NCBI GenBank assembly: GCA_021907015.1
Contig: CP091064.1
Coordinates: forward strand, 3,224,001 to 3,288,000
DNA: 64,000 nucleotides
Direction of reading: 5' to 3'
Origin: Pectobacterium sp. PL152
GTDB lineage: Bacteria > Pseudomonadota > Gammaproteobacteria > Enterobacterales > Enterobacteriaceae
In this document: positions 41,629 through 53,118 of the stretch, one piece after another
Numbering within the stretch: position 1 is the stretch's first letter
Layout of the letters: each line of letters opens with the position of its first letter
Position numbers and translations under genes: made by a program
Notes under the pieces: model-generated
What the model saw: only the letters and a program-made list of their open reading frames with translations
What the model was told of the DNA's origin: nothing
The model's database searches: none

Positions 41629-42159
41629 ATGACACAGTATTGGATTGCCCAGTCTGTTGGTGTACTGGCATTTCTGGTCGGTATCACCATGTTTTTCAAC
41701 CGTAACGATCAAAAATTCAAAATACAGCTCTCGGCATACAGCGCCGTCATTGGTCTGCATTTCTTCCTGATGGGGGCAAATGCAGCAGGTGCCAGCGCAT
41801 TGTTGAACTCGGCACGTACGCTAATCTCACTGAAAACACACAACATCCTCGTGATGTTTGTCTTTATCTCACTGACGCTGCTCTTTGGTTTGTCGGGTAT
41901 GCACCATGCGATGGAACTGCTGCCGATAGCGGGTACGGTTGCCAGTACCTGGGCGTTGTTCCGCACCTCTGGGCTGACGACGCGCTGCGTGATGTGGTGT
42001 TCAACCGCATGCTGGGTGGTACACAATATCTGGCTGGGATCGATTGGTGGATCGCTGATCGAAGGCAGTTTTCTGGTGATGAACGGCTTTAACATCATCC
42101 GCTTCTGGCGCATGCAGCAGCGTGGCATCGATCCTTTTAGCGTAGAGAAGAAAGCGTAA
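41629..42159 (+). CDS. ygjV: Inner-membrane protein YgjV
   Basis: A 176-residue protein with five or six predicted membrane helices (YgjV family, DUF-type). Start MTQYWIAQSVGVLAFLVG has a GAGGCAGGG ribosome site. It keeps the E. coli position after uxaA and before sstT. E. coli YgjV has no established role. It converges on sstT, and a TAACGCCGT / ACGGCGTTA hairpin at about 42180-42213 lies between them. Confidence 0.9.
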   Translation: MTQYWIAQSVGVLAFLVGITMFFNRNDQKFKIQLSAYSAVIGLHFFLMGANAAGASALLNSARTLISLKTHNILVMFVFISLTLLFGLSGMHHAMELLPIAGTVASTWALFRTSGLTTRCVMWCSTACWVVHNIWLGSIGGSLIEGSFLVMNGFNIIRFWRMQQRGIDPFSVEKKA

Positions 42160-42241
42160 TTCGGGAATTTCTCATCATGTTAACGCCGTTCGTTTTAAAG
42201 CGGACGGCGTTAGAGGAAGAGGGCGCGTAATCCCTAATCGG

Positions 42242-43487
42242 TTACAGCAGATTTAAGCGCTCTTTTTCCGCCAGTTTGGCGTCTTCCGCGTGACATACGG
42301 CGGCGATGAACATCACGTCCGTTGAGGAGTTCACTGCGGTTTCAGCAGAGTCCTGCAATACGCCGATGATGAAGCCAACCGCGACCACCTGCATGGCGAT
42401 ATCGTTGGAGATACCGAACATGCTGCACGCCAGCGGGATCAGCAGCAGTGAACCCCCGCCACACCCGATGCGCCACAGGCGCACAGTGACGCCACGACGC
42501 TGAGCAGCAGCGCGGTAGGCACGTCAATCTGAATACCCAACGTATGCGCGGCGGCCAGCGTCAGTACCGTGATGGTAATTGCTGCACCGGCCATATTGAT
42601 GGTCGCACCCAGCGGGATGGCGACAGAGTAGGTGTCTTCATCCAGATTCAGTTTGCGGCACAGTTCCATATTCACCGGAATGTTGGCTGCGGAACTGCGG
42701 GTAAAGAAGGCTGTCACGCCGCTCTCGCGCAGGCAGCGTAGCACCAGCGGATAAGGGTTGCTACGAATCTTCCAGTAGACGATCAGCGGGTTGATCACTA
42801 GCGCCACCAGCAGCATGCCACCAATCAATACCATCAACAGGTGGGCGTAGCCCCACAGCGCGCCGAAGCCGGTTTCCGCCAGCGTTGACGCAACCAGACC
42901 GAAAATCCCCAGCGGTGCGAAACGAATGACCACGCGCACAATCATGGTGACCGCGTTAGAGGCATCGTTAATCATGCTCTTGGTACTGTCCGAACCGTGG
43001 CGGAACGCAATACCCAGACCAACGGCCCAAACCAGAATCCCGATGTAGTTGGCATTCAGCAGCGCGTGAATCGGGTTGGCGATGACGCTCATCAATAGCC
43101 CCTTCATCACGTCGACAATACCTGATGGTGGCGTGATGTCGGCGGCCTGCGCGTTAAGCGCCAGCGTGGAAGGGAAGAGGACGCTGAGCACAACGGCAAT
43201 CAGCGCTGCAGAGAAGGTGCCGATGAGGTAAAGAAACAGGATCGGGCGGATATTGGTTTTCTGCCCTTGCTGGTGGTTAGCGATAGACGCCATGACCAGC
43301 ACCAATACCAGAACGGGGGCGACGGCTTTCAATGCGCCGACGAACAGCGTTCCTAATAAACCGGCAGCCAGTGCGGCCTGCGTAGACAGCGAGGCCAGAG
43401 TAATCCCGGCTGCGAGCCCCAGAAGAATCTGTTTAACCAGGCTGCCGCGAGTAATGTACTGCAAAAACGAGACTGTTGAGTTTCCAT
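42242..43487 (-). pseudogene. sstT: Sodium:serine/threonine symporter SstT, two frameshifts
   Basis: SstT imports serine and threonine with sodium (dicarboxylate/amino-acid:cation symporter family). The ATG at 43487 starts METQQSRF; one base is missing at 43463-43467, after which the frame runs [21 protein letters not shown] second is missing at 42453-42457 within [14 protein letters not shown]. The middle 370 residues, including the helical-hairpin motif [17 protein letters not shown] and [14 protein letters not shown], are intact. Repaired length is 415 residues against 414 in E. coli. A misleading long frame starts at 43653. Confidence 0.9.
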
Positions 43488-43638
43488 AATTTTGACGGGA
43501 TAACCGTTCCGCTAAGTGGTTGTCTGTACGGATTTGGCACCTCTGACATACGTCGGGTGATTTTTTCTTTCCGTAACGAAATGTGTTTGCACGTGTCAGT
43601 ATATGAAAATTTATTTTTGAGAAAAGCAATGATGTGGT

Positions 43639-43756
43639 TTTTATGACGGACATCTTTGTCCGTCACCCTACGGGCCGTTGCTACGCAACGTTGAAAAATG
43701 CTCCCGACGTTTTTTTATGACGGGCATCCGTGTCCGTCACCCTGCGGGCCGTTGCG
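43639..43756. repeat. Two copies of a 42-base hairpin repeat
   Basis: Copies at about 43640-43681 and 43714-43755 share TTTATGACGG-CAT-TGTCCGTCACCCT-CGGGCCGTTGC. Each contains an inverted repeat GACGGRCATCY..TGTCCGTC that would form a hairpin. They lie in the gene-free space 43488-43844 between alx and the sstT promoter. The element looks like a dispersed intergenic repeat. Confidence 0.7.
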
Positions 43757-43844
43757 CATGGGTAGGAGCGATGGAATGCAGCAACGATGGAATGAGTAAA
43801 ATGGTCTCCGCACGGCGGGAACCGTGCGGAGATAAGAGGAAGGA

Positions 43845-44798
43845 TTAACGCCCGGCGCGTTTGTTGACCCAGACGTTGATCAGCATGGTAATGATCAAAA
43901 TGCTGGCAACGACGCCCAGAGAAATGGCCACCGGAATATGGAAAATGTCGATGAGCATCATCTTGGTACCAATGAAGATCAGGATGACGGCCAGGCCATA
44001 TTTCAACAGCGAGAAGCGTTCAGCCACGCCAGCCAGCAGGAAGTACATCGCACGTAGGCCCAGAATAGCGAACAGGTTTGACGTCAGCACGATGAAGGGA
44101 TCGGTTGTGACGGCGAAAATAGCCGGGATACTGTCTACAGCGAAAATCACGTCGCTGATTTCAACCATGATCAGCACCAGAAACAGCGGCGTGGCATACA
44201 GGATGCCGTTACGGCGGACGAAAAACTTTTCGTTCTCGATGGTATCCGTCATGCGCAAACGGCTACGCAGCCAGCGTACCAGCGGCTTGTCGCCGATCGC
44301 CCCGTCATCTTCTTTCGCCAGCGCCATTTTAAGGCCGGTGAACAGCAGGAACGCACCGAACACGTAGAGCAGCCACTGGAACTGCGTGACCAGCCAACTG
44401 CCGCCAAACACCATCAGCGTTCTGAGAACGATGGCGCCTAGCACGCCGTAAATCAGCACGCGGCGTTGGTATTGTGGGGGAACGGCGAAGTAACCGAAGA
44501 GCATCAGCCAGACGAAGACGTTATCGACGGCAAGCGCTTTCTCGATCAAATAACCGGTCAGGAAGGCCAGCGACTGGGCGTTGGCTACTTCGCGGCCCAT
44601 TGTGCCGTCCAGATACCACCAGAAACCGGCGTTGAACAGCAGCGAGAGCGTAACCCAGATGATAGACCAGACGGCAGCCTGCTTGAACGTCATTACCGTC
44701 GACCCTTTGCGCCCTTGATAGAGCAGGTCGATGGCCAGCATCACTATAACAATGGCAGCGAAGCTGCCCCATAACCATGGCGTGCCGATGGTGTGCAT
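43845..44798 (-). CDS. alx: TerC-family membrane protein Alx
   Basis: A 317-residue protein with about nine helices, TerC family, with the conserved acidic segment [12 protein letters not shown] and [20 protein letters not shown]. coli Alx is a manganese exporter whose mRNA responds to alkaline pH and Mn through its leader. The start at 44798 ([13 protein letters not shown]) has an AAGGATCTTGCT ribosome site; an in-frame extension to 44900 runs through the riboswitch and is not coding. The riboswitch and its terminator lie directly upstream. Confidence 0.95.
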   Translation of the reverse strand: MHTIGTPWLWGSFAAIVIVMLAIDLLYQGRKGSTVMTFKQAAVWSIIWVTLSLLFNAGFWWYLDGTMGREVANAQSLAFLTGYLIEKALAVDNVFVWLMLFGYFAVPPQYQRRVLIYGVLGAIVLRTLMVFGGSWLVTQFQWLLYVFGAFLLFTGLKMALAKEDDGAIGDKPLVRWLRSRLRMTDTIENEKFFVRRNGILYATPLFLVLIMVEISDVIFAVDSIPAIFAVTTDPFIVLTSNLFAILGLRAMYFLLAGVAERFSLLKYGLAVILIFIGTKMMLIDIFHIPVAISLGVVASILIITMLINVWVNKRAGR

Positions 44799-44816
44799 AG
44801 CAAGATCCTTAAATAG

Positions 44817-45003
44817 AAACAAAAACGGCCAACGTCGGAAGGACGCTGGCCGCTTGTTATTAAAGCTGCAAATGCACCTCGCCTTCCGGCAAGGTCTCAC
44901 TTACAACATTAATGAAGCTGTCTCATCAAGGTTGCCCAGTAACCGGATGCGGAACGCATCGTAATGACGATTAGCTGGCGGAAAAGTTACTCCCCTTTGC
45001 CTG
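44817..45003 (-). ncRNA. yybP-ykoY manganese riboswitch of alx
   Basis: On the minus strand the leader starts AAGGGGAGTAACTTTTCC, carries AACCTTGATGAGAC and ends its aptamer with GAGACCTTGCCGGAAGGC, features of the yybP-ykoY family (Rfam name). A terminator or anti-RBS hairpin (GGCCAGCGTCC / GACGTTGGCC, 44827-44851, then GTTTTTG) follows before alx. The match is by eye to recalled consensus; ligand Mn(II) and alkaline response come from E. coli alx. Confidence 0.88.
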
Positions 45004-45051
45004 ACAGAAGATAGGTGAAAAGATGATCCTGGTCAAATAATTATCGCTGCC

Positions 45052-46050
45052 TTATTCCGCGTTTCCCAGCGCTGCGGCGTCGGCAGGAAACACGACGCCA
45101 GTTTGGCGGCGAATTTCTGTCAGCAGCCCCGCGACGGTGCGCGATCGTGCCAGTTCCGCATGGTTGATGTCGTTATCGTTGACCAGCGCGGCAAAGACTT
45201 CCGCTTCGTACAGCATGCTGTTGATATGCTGCGGCTGGCTGAGATCCAACTGCTTGCCTTCACGCGGAATGAATTTCACGTTATGGCATTCGGAGACTTT
45301 TTCAATCACCAGTGAACCGTCTTCCCCCTGAATTTCACTGGGTATCGTGGAATGGCTGACTTTGGAATGGATGATGGTGACATCGAAATCGCCGTAATTC
45401 AGGATGACGCTGCCATGTGCGTCTACGCCGCTTTCTAATAGCGTCGCGCTGGCCTGCGTGGTGCACGGTTCGCCCCACAGTGCCACGGCGAAGGCCAAGC
45501 AGTAGTAGCCGATATCCATGATGGAACCGTTGGAGAATGCAGGATTGAACGTATTCGGGTTCTCGCCCGCCAGATAGCGCGGGTAGCGTGAAGAATACTG
45601 ACAGTAATTCAGCACCACTTTACGCAGCCGGCCGACTTTGGGCAGCGCCTGCTGGATCACGCTAAAATTGGGCAGGCTGGCGGTTTTGAACGCTTCAAAG
45701 AGCACAACCTGATTTTCTCTGGCGCAGGCGATCATCTGTTCGACTTCATAGCGGTTGGAAGCCAGCGGTTTTTCACAGATGACGTGCTTGCCGTGGCTCA
45801 GGAAGAGCAGAGCCTGTTCGCAATGCAGTGAGTTAGGGCTTGCCAGATACACGGCGTCGATCAGATCGGATTTCGCCATGGCGTCCAGTGAATCAAAGAT
45901 CGTATCCACCATGTAATCGGCCTGAAACGGCTGCGCTTTTTCTGCCGTGCGCGAATAGATGGCGGTGAGCTTCAGCTTGCCGGTTTCGTGGGCGGCATCA
46001 ACAAACTGACGGGTGATCCAACTGGTTCCTACAATAGCGAAGCGAATCAT
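45052..46050 (-). CDS. ygjR: Gfo/Idh/MocA-family oxidoreductase YgjR
   Basis: A 332-residue NAD(P)-dependent oxidoreductase of unknown substrate. The Rossmann start MIRFAIVGTSWITRQFVDAA and the family motif HVICEKPLASNRYEVEQM (catalytic Lys of EKP) are clear, with the C-terminal GFO_IDH_MocA_C domain after residue 130. Order alx-ygjR-rlmG-fadH matches E. coli. It is divergent from rlmG. Confidence 0.9.
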   Translation of the reverse strand: MIRFAIVGTSWITRQFVDAAHETGKLKLTAIYSRTAEKAQPFQADYMVDTIFDSLDAMAKSDLIDAVYLASPNSLHCEQALLFLSHGKHVICEKPLASNRYEVEQMIACARENQVVLFEAFKTASLPNFSVIQQALPKVGRLRKVVLNYCQYSSRYPRYLAGENPNTFNPAFSNGSIMDIGYYCLAFAVALWGEPCTTQASATLLESGVDAHGSVILNYGDFDVTIIHSKVSHSTIPSEIQGEDGSLVIEKVSECHNVKFIPREGKQLDLSQPQHINSMLYEAEVFAALVNDNDINHAELARSRTVAGLLTEIRRQTGVVFPADAAALGNAE

Positions 46051-46211
46051 AAGCGTTTGGTATCCTGAAGGGATTGGTGATGTCTATGCAGATTATCACG
46101 GTGAAATGACAAGGCAACGTCAATCATTTCCCGTTCTGGCAGAGAAAAGCATTTACTGACGGACTATTTTAAGGGATAAACAGCGCAAATTTTATGATGC
46201 AGGAGAGGCCA

Positions 46212-47351
46212 ATGAGCCAACTCGAATTGGAAACGTGCAACCTGACGTTGGTGCGTTACCCTCAGGTCGCTGAAAACTCGGCGCTACAGGCGTGGGATGC
46301 CGCAGATGAATACCTGCTGCGTGAACTGTCCACGATGGAAATCGCGCCGGGCCCGCGTTTGATTTTCAATGATACGTTTGGCGCGCTGGCCTGCGGCTTG
46401 CAGGCGCAATCGCCAGTCAGTATCAGTGACTCTTATCTGAGCCAACTGGCAACGCGGCACAATCTGGAACTGAATGGTTATGATGCCGATGCGGTAACGC
46501 TGCTGGATAGCATGGCGGATCTACCCGAGGCGCCTGCGCTGGTGGTGATAAAGATCCCCAAAACGATCGCGCTGCTGGAACACCAGTTGAGAATGTTGCG
46601 TAAGGTCGTCACGCCGCAGACACGCATTATCGCCGGCGCGAAAGCGCGCGATATTCATACCTCTACGCTGCAATTGTTTGAGCGCGTGATGGGGCCGACG
46701 AAAACCTCGCTGGCCTGGAAAAAGGCGCGTCTGGTTCACTGCGAGTGGGCTGAGCTAAAAGTCAGTGAGCAGTCACTTACTACTGAATGGGAGCTGGATG
46801 GCTACGGCTATCGTATTCAAAACCACGCTAACGTGTATTCACGTAATGGGTTGGATATCGGCGCACGTTTCTTTATGCAGCATTTGCCGGAACAGATAGA
46901 CGGTAAGATCGTCGATCTCGGCTGTGGCAACGGCGTCATTGGGCTGGCAGCGCTGAAAGCTAACCCGGAGGCCTCCGTCGGCTTCTTTGATGAATCCTAC
47001 ATGGCGGTAGCCTCAAGTCAGATGAACGTTGAGGTTAACTGCCCGCAGGATGTTGAGCGCTGTAGCTTCGTAGTGAACCACGGATTGGCTCGCGTTAAGC
47101 GTGATACGTTGCAGGCGGTCTTGTGTAATCCGCCATTCCATCAGCAACAGGCCGTGACGGATGAAATCGCCTGGCAGATGTTTATGGATGCCCGTCGCTG
47201 CCTTCAGGTTGGCGGAGAACTGCGTATTGTGGGGAATCGCCATCTGGATTATTTCCACAAGCTGAAGCGTCTGTTCGGCAACTGTGAAACCGTCGCCAGC
47301 AACACGAAATTCGTCATACTGCGTGCGGTGAAAACGGGGTCGTCCCGCTAA
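46212..47351 (+). CDS. rlmG: 23S rRNA m2G1835 methyltransferase RlmG
   Basis: A 379-residue SAM-dependent methyltransferase that modifies G1835 of 23S rRNA. The C-terminal domain holds the SAM motif [11 protein letters not shown] and the catalytic NPPFH. The N-terminal half is a degenerate methyltransferase domain, typical of RlmG and RsmC. ATG 46212 has a GGAGAGG site; two extra in-frame ATGs at 46194-46197 are less well placed. It converges with fadH, with a gap of 16 bases. Confidence 0.96.
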   Translation: MSQLELETCNLTLVRYPQVAENSALQAWDAADEYLLRELSTMEIAPGPRLIFNDTFGALACGLQAQSPVSISDSYLSQLATRHNLELNGYDADAVTLLDSMADLPEAPALVVIKIPKTIALLEHQLRMLRKVVTPQTRIIAGAKARDIHTSTLQLFERVMGPTKTSLAWKKARLVHCEWAELKVSEQSLTTEWELDGYGYRIQNHANVYSRNGLDIGARFFMQHLPEQIDGKIVDLGCGNGVIGLAALKANPEASVGFFDESYMAVASSQMNVEVNCPQDVERCSFVVNHGLARVKRDTLQAVLCNPPFHQQQAVTDEIAWQMFMDARRCLQVGGELRIVGNRHLDYFHKLKRLFGNCETVASNTKFVILRAVKTGSSR

Positions 47352-47367
47352 ACCCACCTCGCCTAAA

Positions 47368-49470
<2,103 letters not shown>

Positions 49471-49637
49471 CTAGCTGTAATTGAGCGAGTTGTGAAATTT
49501 ATGTGTATTTATTGTGATTGATGTCATTGCGAATATTAGGGGAAAGCAGATGCAGGCAAGGGATCGTGCGCTGGAGTGTTTGTTGTCGGGGGCGTGTGAC
49601 ATTATAATCCGCGGGTTTATCGGGCAAAGGTACTGTT

Positions 49638-49934
49638 ATGCGGGTGGAAGAGTTGGAATATCGTCTGGATAGCGCACTCCGTGCGTTAGAGCAAAGCGTT
49701 CAGCGTCAGCAGCAGACGTGGCGGCAGGAACATCAGTCCCTCCAGCAGCAGTTGCTTCAGGCGAAAGAGCGTGACGCTTACCTTTGTACGCAGATTGAAC
49801 GGCTCTCTGCGCAGTTGAGTGCGATGGATAGTTCGCCGGAACGAAATCCGCTGCTTCAGAAAATGAAGGTCATTCATGCCCACCTTGATGCACTGGCACA
49901 AGAAGCCAGCGCGTTCAGACGCTCACTGCGGTAA
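49638..49934 (+). CDS. Small coiled-coil protein
   Basis: A 98-residue protein that is nearly all helical, with a long coiled coil (heptads from VEELEYRLDSALRALEQSV to QIERLSAQL). It has an AAAGGTACTG ribosome site and a plausible TGTGACATTATAAT promoter region upstream. No domain, Cys or membrane segment is present. The composition resembles the core genes, so it is probably a lineage-specific chromosomal gene. I do not recognise it. Confidence 0.6.
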   Translation: MRVEELEYRLDSALRALEQSVQRQQQTWRQEHQSLQQQLLQAKERDAYLCTQIERLSAQLSAMDSSPERNPLLQKMKVIHAHLDALAQEASAFRRSLR

Positions 49935-50186
49935 CCGCTCCGCTGGCATTTTTCAGCCATATCGTGCCGCAGTGTTAATACGATATTTCGTACGCCCTAT
50001 TTCGTTAACGTAATACTTCCGCTTCCTTACACAATTCCTCCTCATTCTCCATAATTGCCGCAAATGTGGAGCTGACGCTTGCAGATATTTACCCTTGCTC
50101 TAATTAACTGAAGGTGTCGAGCCTATACTTTCCCTCGTAGCGCGGCAGCCGCCGCCGATAAGTCAATTCAGAGAGAGGAATGAAAT

Positions 50187-50675
50187 ATGCGTAAACTCAC
50201 TGCAATGCTGGTTGCTTCTTCTTTGGCATTGGGCGCGGCAGGTATCGCGCATGCTAATGAAGCGCCGAAAGGTCCAGGCCCGGAACACAAGATGATGATG
50301 AAAGAGGGTCGGGAGCATCGCGGCATGATGGGGCCGGATGAGATGTTTAAGGAGCTGAATTTGACGGAAGCGCAGAAGCAGCAAATTAAAGACATCATGA
50401 AAGCATCTCGCGAGAAAATGCATAAAGCGATGCAGGATGACCGCCGTGAAATGCATAGCCTGATCGCATCAGATACCTTTGATACTGCAAAAGCACAGGC
50501 GCAGTTGGATAAAGCCGACGCGGAGCACAAGGCCAGAATGCTTAACGGGCTGGAAACCAAGAACAAGATTTACAATGTCCTGACGCCAGAACAGAAGAAA
50601 CAGTATAACGACAGCTTTGAAAAACGACTGACTCAACCGCCAAAAGCTGATGGCAAGCCGGTTCCTGCGGAATAA
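50187..50675 (+). CDS. spy: Spy-family periplasmic chaperone
   Basis: A 162-residue protein with a signal peptide (about residues 1-23, ending GIAHA) and the LTxxQ motifs of the CpxP/Spy family: ELNLTEAQKQQIKDIM near residue 55 and NVLTPEQKKQYND near residue 130. Such proteins form a cradle-shaped dimer that protects unfolded periplasmic proteins. The mature N-terminus is rich in His, Met and Lys (HKMMMKEGREHRGMMG), as in Spy. It has a GAGAGAGGAATG ribosome site. Control by CpxR or BaeR is expected, but I did not find a clear box. Confidence 0.88.
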   Translation: MRKLTAMLVASSLALGAAGIAHANEAPKGPGPEHKMMMKEGREHRGMMGPDEMFKELNLTEAQKQQIKDIMKASREKMHKAMQDDRREMHSLIASDTFDTAKAQAQLDKADAEHKARMLNGLETKNKIYNVLTPEQKKQYNDSFEKRLTQPPKADGKPVPAE

Positions 50676-50713
50676 CGCGTTCGCGCGATATCTGAAATAG
50701 CTCAGCCACTAAG

Positions 50714-50770
50714 ACCATCGGGTTGACGTATTACCTCATAGGTAATGCTTCGATCCGGTGGTTTTTTTTA
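50714..50770 (+). terminator. Terminator after spy
   Basis: An outer stem ACCATCGG / CCGGTGGT encloses ATTACCTCATAGGTAAT and is followed by TTTTTTTT. Confidence 0.7.
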
Positions 50771-50882
50771 TTTATTTTTCCCTCTACCATCGTGCCGTGA
50801 GTCGGGAAATGATTAATGCTATCCTCACGCGGAGAAAGCAGGCGGGGTCATCGGACATTGGACAGCGGGCGGTAAAGGACAG

Positions 50883-52352
50883 ATGAATAACGATTTGACG
50901 TTAAAAACTATAAAATTCATGCCGTTTCTGTTCTTGACCACCCTCATCGTGAGCTGTCTGGGATTTCGGTTTCGGGTGCTGGATGAGCTGTCGCTGTTTT
51001 GGCCCGCCAATATTCTGGTTTTTTGCCTCATGATTAATTTCAGAGCCAGAAACGGGACGCTGAAAGGTAAAACGCTTTCTATCGGTATCGGTTTTTTAGT
51101 GAGTTATGTGGCGATGCTATCGGCGGCGTTATGGATGGACAATAATTCACCGTTAAAAACCAAAGTGCTGTTATGTTTGTGCAATATGGTCTTTGTGGTA
51201 ACGGCCTGGTGCGCTTTTTGCCTGATGTGTCGGTTTACCGGTAAGTGGTCGACATTTGAAAAATTCAGCAAATATTACGTCTATATTATTTTCGCTTCGA
51301 CGTTTGTCGGTGCGTTCTCATCCGGCGTAGCGTATGGGTTTTATGCGTATGTCTACGATACGGGGAACCGCTATGCCGAGTTTATGGACTGGTTCAGTGA
51401 ACAACTGGGAACTGGTATTATTCTCGCGTTCTTTTTCCTGCGCGCTAAAGACATCCTGCGGGCGCTGCGGAATATTCCTCTTTGTCCTAAGCACATCAGA
51501 GAGAATATTTTTCCCTTTCTGGTCTTCATTATTTTCTTATTGGTGAGCCTGCTTTTTCAGGACGCGAGCCTGATTACGCTGTCTGTTATTCCGCTCACGC
51601 TGTGCGCATTCAATTACTCTTTCCCGATCATGTCGTTGCTCTGTGCGATTACAGGCGTAATACTGAATTATCTTTATATTAATCAGGTCGGTATACTCAT
51701 CAATTCAAATTCTGAGGCGTACATTAATTCGTTTCTCACGACTGCACGACTGAACATCGCAATGTTAATTATGGCGATGCTAAGCGTCTCTCATTTTGTT
51801 TCGATGAACCGACGACTGATTAAAATCATCGAAAGCAACAGCCTGAAGGACGCACTCACGAATACCTTCAATCGTCGCGCTTTCCTGAGCATGTTGCATG
51901 GGAGGCAGGGCTTGCTGATGAATAAGAGAAAGCGTCAGCTAACGCTGCTATTTCTGGATATTGATTATTTTAAGCAGGTCAACGATACCTACGGCCATGC
52001 CAGCGGTGATGAATTGATTGCCAGCTTTGCCCGCATGCTGAGTGCGAATATTCGGCCGAGCGACATTCTTTGCCGCTGGGGTGGGGAGGAATTCGTTATT
52101 GCGGCTTATGATCTGACGGCTGAACAATCCGAAGTGATGGCTGAAACACTACGGCATCTGACGGAATCCACGCCGCTTGTGCTGTCCGATGGCCGGGAAA
52201 TCCGTTTTACGACCAGCATTGGCGTGGTCACGTTTCCCCAGTATGAAGGCGGCAATACGTACGATCTGATTGGGTTGGCAGATGAGCAGCTCTATAAAGC
52301 GAAAGCGCAGGGACGTAATCGTGTGTGTCTGCGTTTGGTCGAAGATATCTGA
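50883..52352 (+). CDS. Diguanylate cyclase with MASE1 sensor
   Basis: A 489-residue membrane protein. About eight helices in residues 1-310 have the look of a MASE1 sensor. The C-terminal GGDEF domain is complete: DALTNTFNRRAF, FLDIDYFKQVNDTYGHASGD and the active-site loop RWGGEEFV, so it should make cyclic di-GMP. No EAL domain is present and no clear inhibitory RxxD site four residues before GGEEF is seen. It stands alone between spy and a DUF305 gene. Confidence 0.9.
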   Translation: MNNDLTLKTIKFMPFLFLTTLIVSCLGFRFRVLDELSLFWPANILVFCLMINFRARNGTLKGKTLSIGIGFLVSYVAMLSAALWMDNNSPLKTKVLLCLCNMVFVVTAWCAFCLMCRFTGKWSTFEKFSKYYVYIIFASTFVGAFSSGVAYGFYAYVYDTGNRYAEFMDWFSEQLGTGIILAFFFLRAKDILRALRNIPLCPKHIRENIFPFLVFIIFLLVSLLFQDASLITLSVIPLTLCAFNYSFPIMSLLCAITGVILNYLYINQVGILINSNSEAYINSFLTTARLNIAMLIMAMLSVSHFVSMNRRLIKIIESNSLKDALTNTFNRRAFLSMLHGRQGLLMNKRKRQLTLLFLDIDYFKQVNDTYGHASGDELIASFARMLSANIRPSDILCRWGGEEFVIAAYDLTAEQSEVMAETLRHLTESTPLVLSDGREIRFTTSIGVVTFPQYEGGNTYDLIGLADEQLYKAKAQGRNRVCLRLVEDI

Positions 52353-52423
52353 ATCCTCCCTTGACCTTCCCCTTACTGGAACGTCTACCCTCAAAAAGTC
52401 CTGTGACTGATTGAGAGGTTGTG

Positions 52424-52786
52424 ATGAAGAAAGTCCATTTGTTATTAACGGCGACATTGCTGGTTCCGGTTCTCTCGTTTGCCGCTGACAGCGCGCATAG
52501 CGGCCATGGCTCAGCGAGCGAGGCGTCGTCCTCCCAACAGGCGTATATGAAAGGAATGGATGCGATGCATGCCGAGATGATGGACGGGTTACAGTCCAGC
52601 GACCCTGATATTGCCTTTGCCAAAGGGATGATTGCGCATCACCGCGGCGCGATTGATATGGCGAAGACGGAATTGCAATACGGTAAAGACCCGGAATTGC
52701 GCAAGCTGGCGCAAGAGATTATTAAAGCTCAGCAGCCGGAGATCGACCAAATGGAAGCCTGGCTGAAGAAGCAGGGCAAGCAGTAA
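52424..52786 (+). CDS. DUF305-family (CopM-like) periplasmic protein
   Basis: A 120-residue exported protein: a signal peptide (about residues 1-20, ending LSFAAD) and a four-helix DUF305 domain with the metal-ligand pattern MDAMHAEMM, MIAHHRGAIDMAK, where Met and His residues alternate. The family is implicated in copper binding. It has a GAGAGG ribosome site; an in-frame GTG immediately precedes the ATG. A terminator follows at 52795. Confidence 0.85.
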   Translation: MKKVHLLLTATLLVPVLSFAADSAHSGHGSASEASSSQQAYMKGMDAMHAEMMDGLQSSDPDIAFAKGMIAHHRGAIDMAKTELQYGKDPELRKLAQEIIKAQQPEIDQMEAWLKKQGKQ

Positions 52787-52794
52787 CATTGCCG

Positions 52795-52828
52795 ATGGCG
52801 CTTCTTCTGAGAAGCGCCATTTCGTTTT
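52795..52828 (+). terminator. Terminator after the DUF305 gene
   Basis: A perfect 11-bp stem ATGGCGCTTCT / AGAAGCGCCAT followed by TTCGTTTT. Just after it, a 16-base unit GATGGATAGAAATTTA occurs twice in tandem (52857-52888). Confidence 0.85.
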
Positions 52829-52887
52829 ACGGCGCGTAGGTCGGGCGACTTCGCCTGATGGATAGAAATTTAGATGGATAGAAATTT

Positions 52888-52903
52888 AGTGACTGTTTTC
52901 ACA
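52888..52903 (+). promoter_or_regulatory. CRP-type site upstream of the PTS gene
   Basis: AGTGA-CTGTTT-TCACA matches the CRP consensus at nine of ten positions, about 55 bases upstream of the antiterminator leader. Catabolite control of the beta-glucoside permease is inferred. Confidence 0.6.
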
Positions 52904-52956
52904 GAATAAAACGTAGAGATAGCTTTCTCCGCGTGAACTTGTTAGAAAACAGCAAA

Positions 52957-53034
52957 GGACGTCACCAGAAGTTTCTGGGCGAGACCTGGATAAAGCAGCG
53001 TATACCGCACGCTGCTTTATCCAGGTTTTTTTTT
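52957..53034 (+). promoter_or_regulatory. RAT antiterminator/terminator leader of the PTS gene
   Basis: GGACGTCACCAGAAGTTTCT followed by GGGCGAGACC (52957-52986) has the form of a BglG/LicT RAT site (GGATTGTTACTG-N5-CAGGCAAAACC). Its last bases overlap a 16-bp perfect stem, CCTGGATAAAGCAGCG / CGCTGCTTTATCCAGG, followed by nine T. Binding of a BglG-type protein would block the terminator, and the 85-base gap to the gene start is free of other genes. Confidence 0.85.
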
Positions 53035-53118
53035 GCTTATTTTCCAGCTGGCCAGCGGAAAACAAGCGGGATGACGTGTATTAGGCAGTTGCAGCCATTG
53101 ACGAAACGGGAAGTCATT

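Noticed and set aside
44799..44900. N-terminal extension of Alx by 34 residues
   Set aside because: It would be encoded by the riboswitch and terminator; the start at 44798 fits the family.
52933..53118. N-terminal extension of the PTS protein by 62 residues
   Set aside because: It runs through the RAT and terminator stem; the start at 53119 gives a normal IIB domain.
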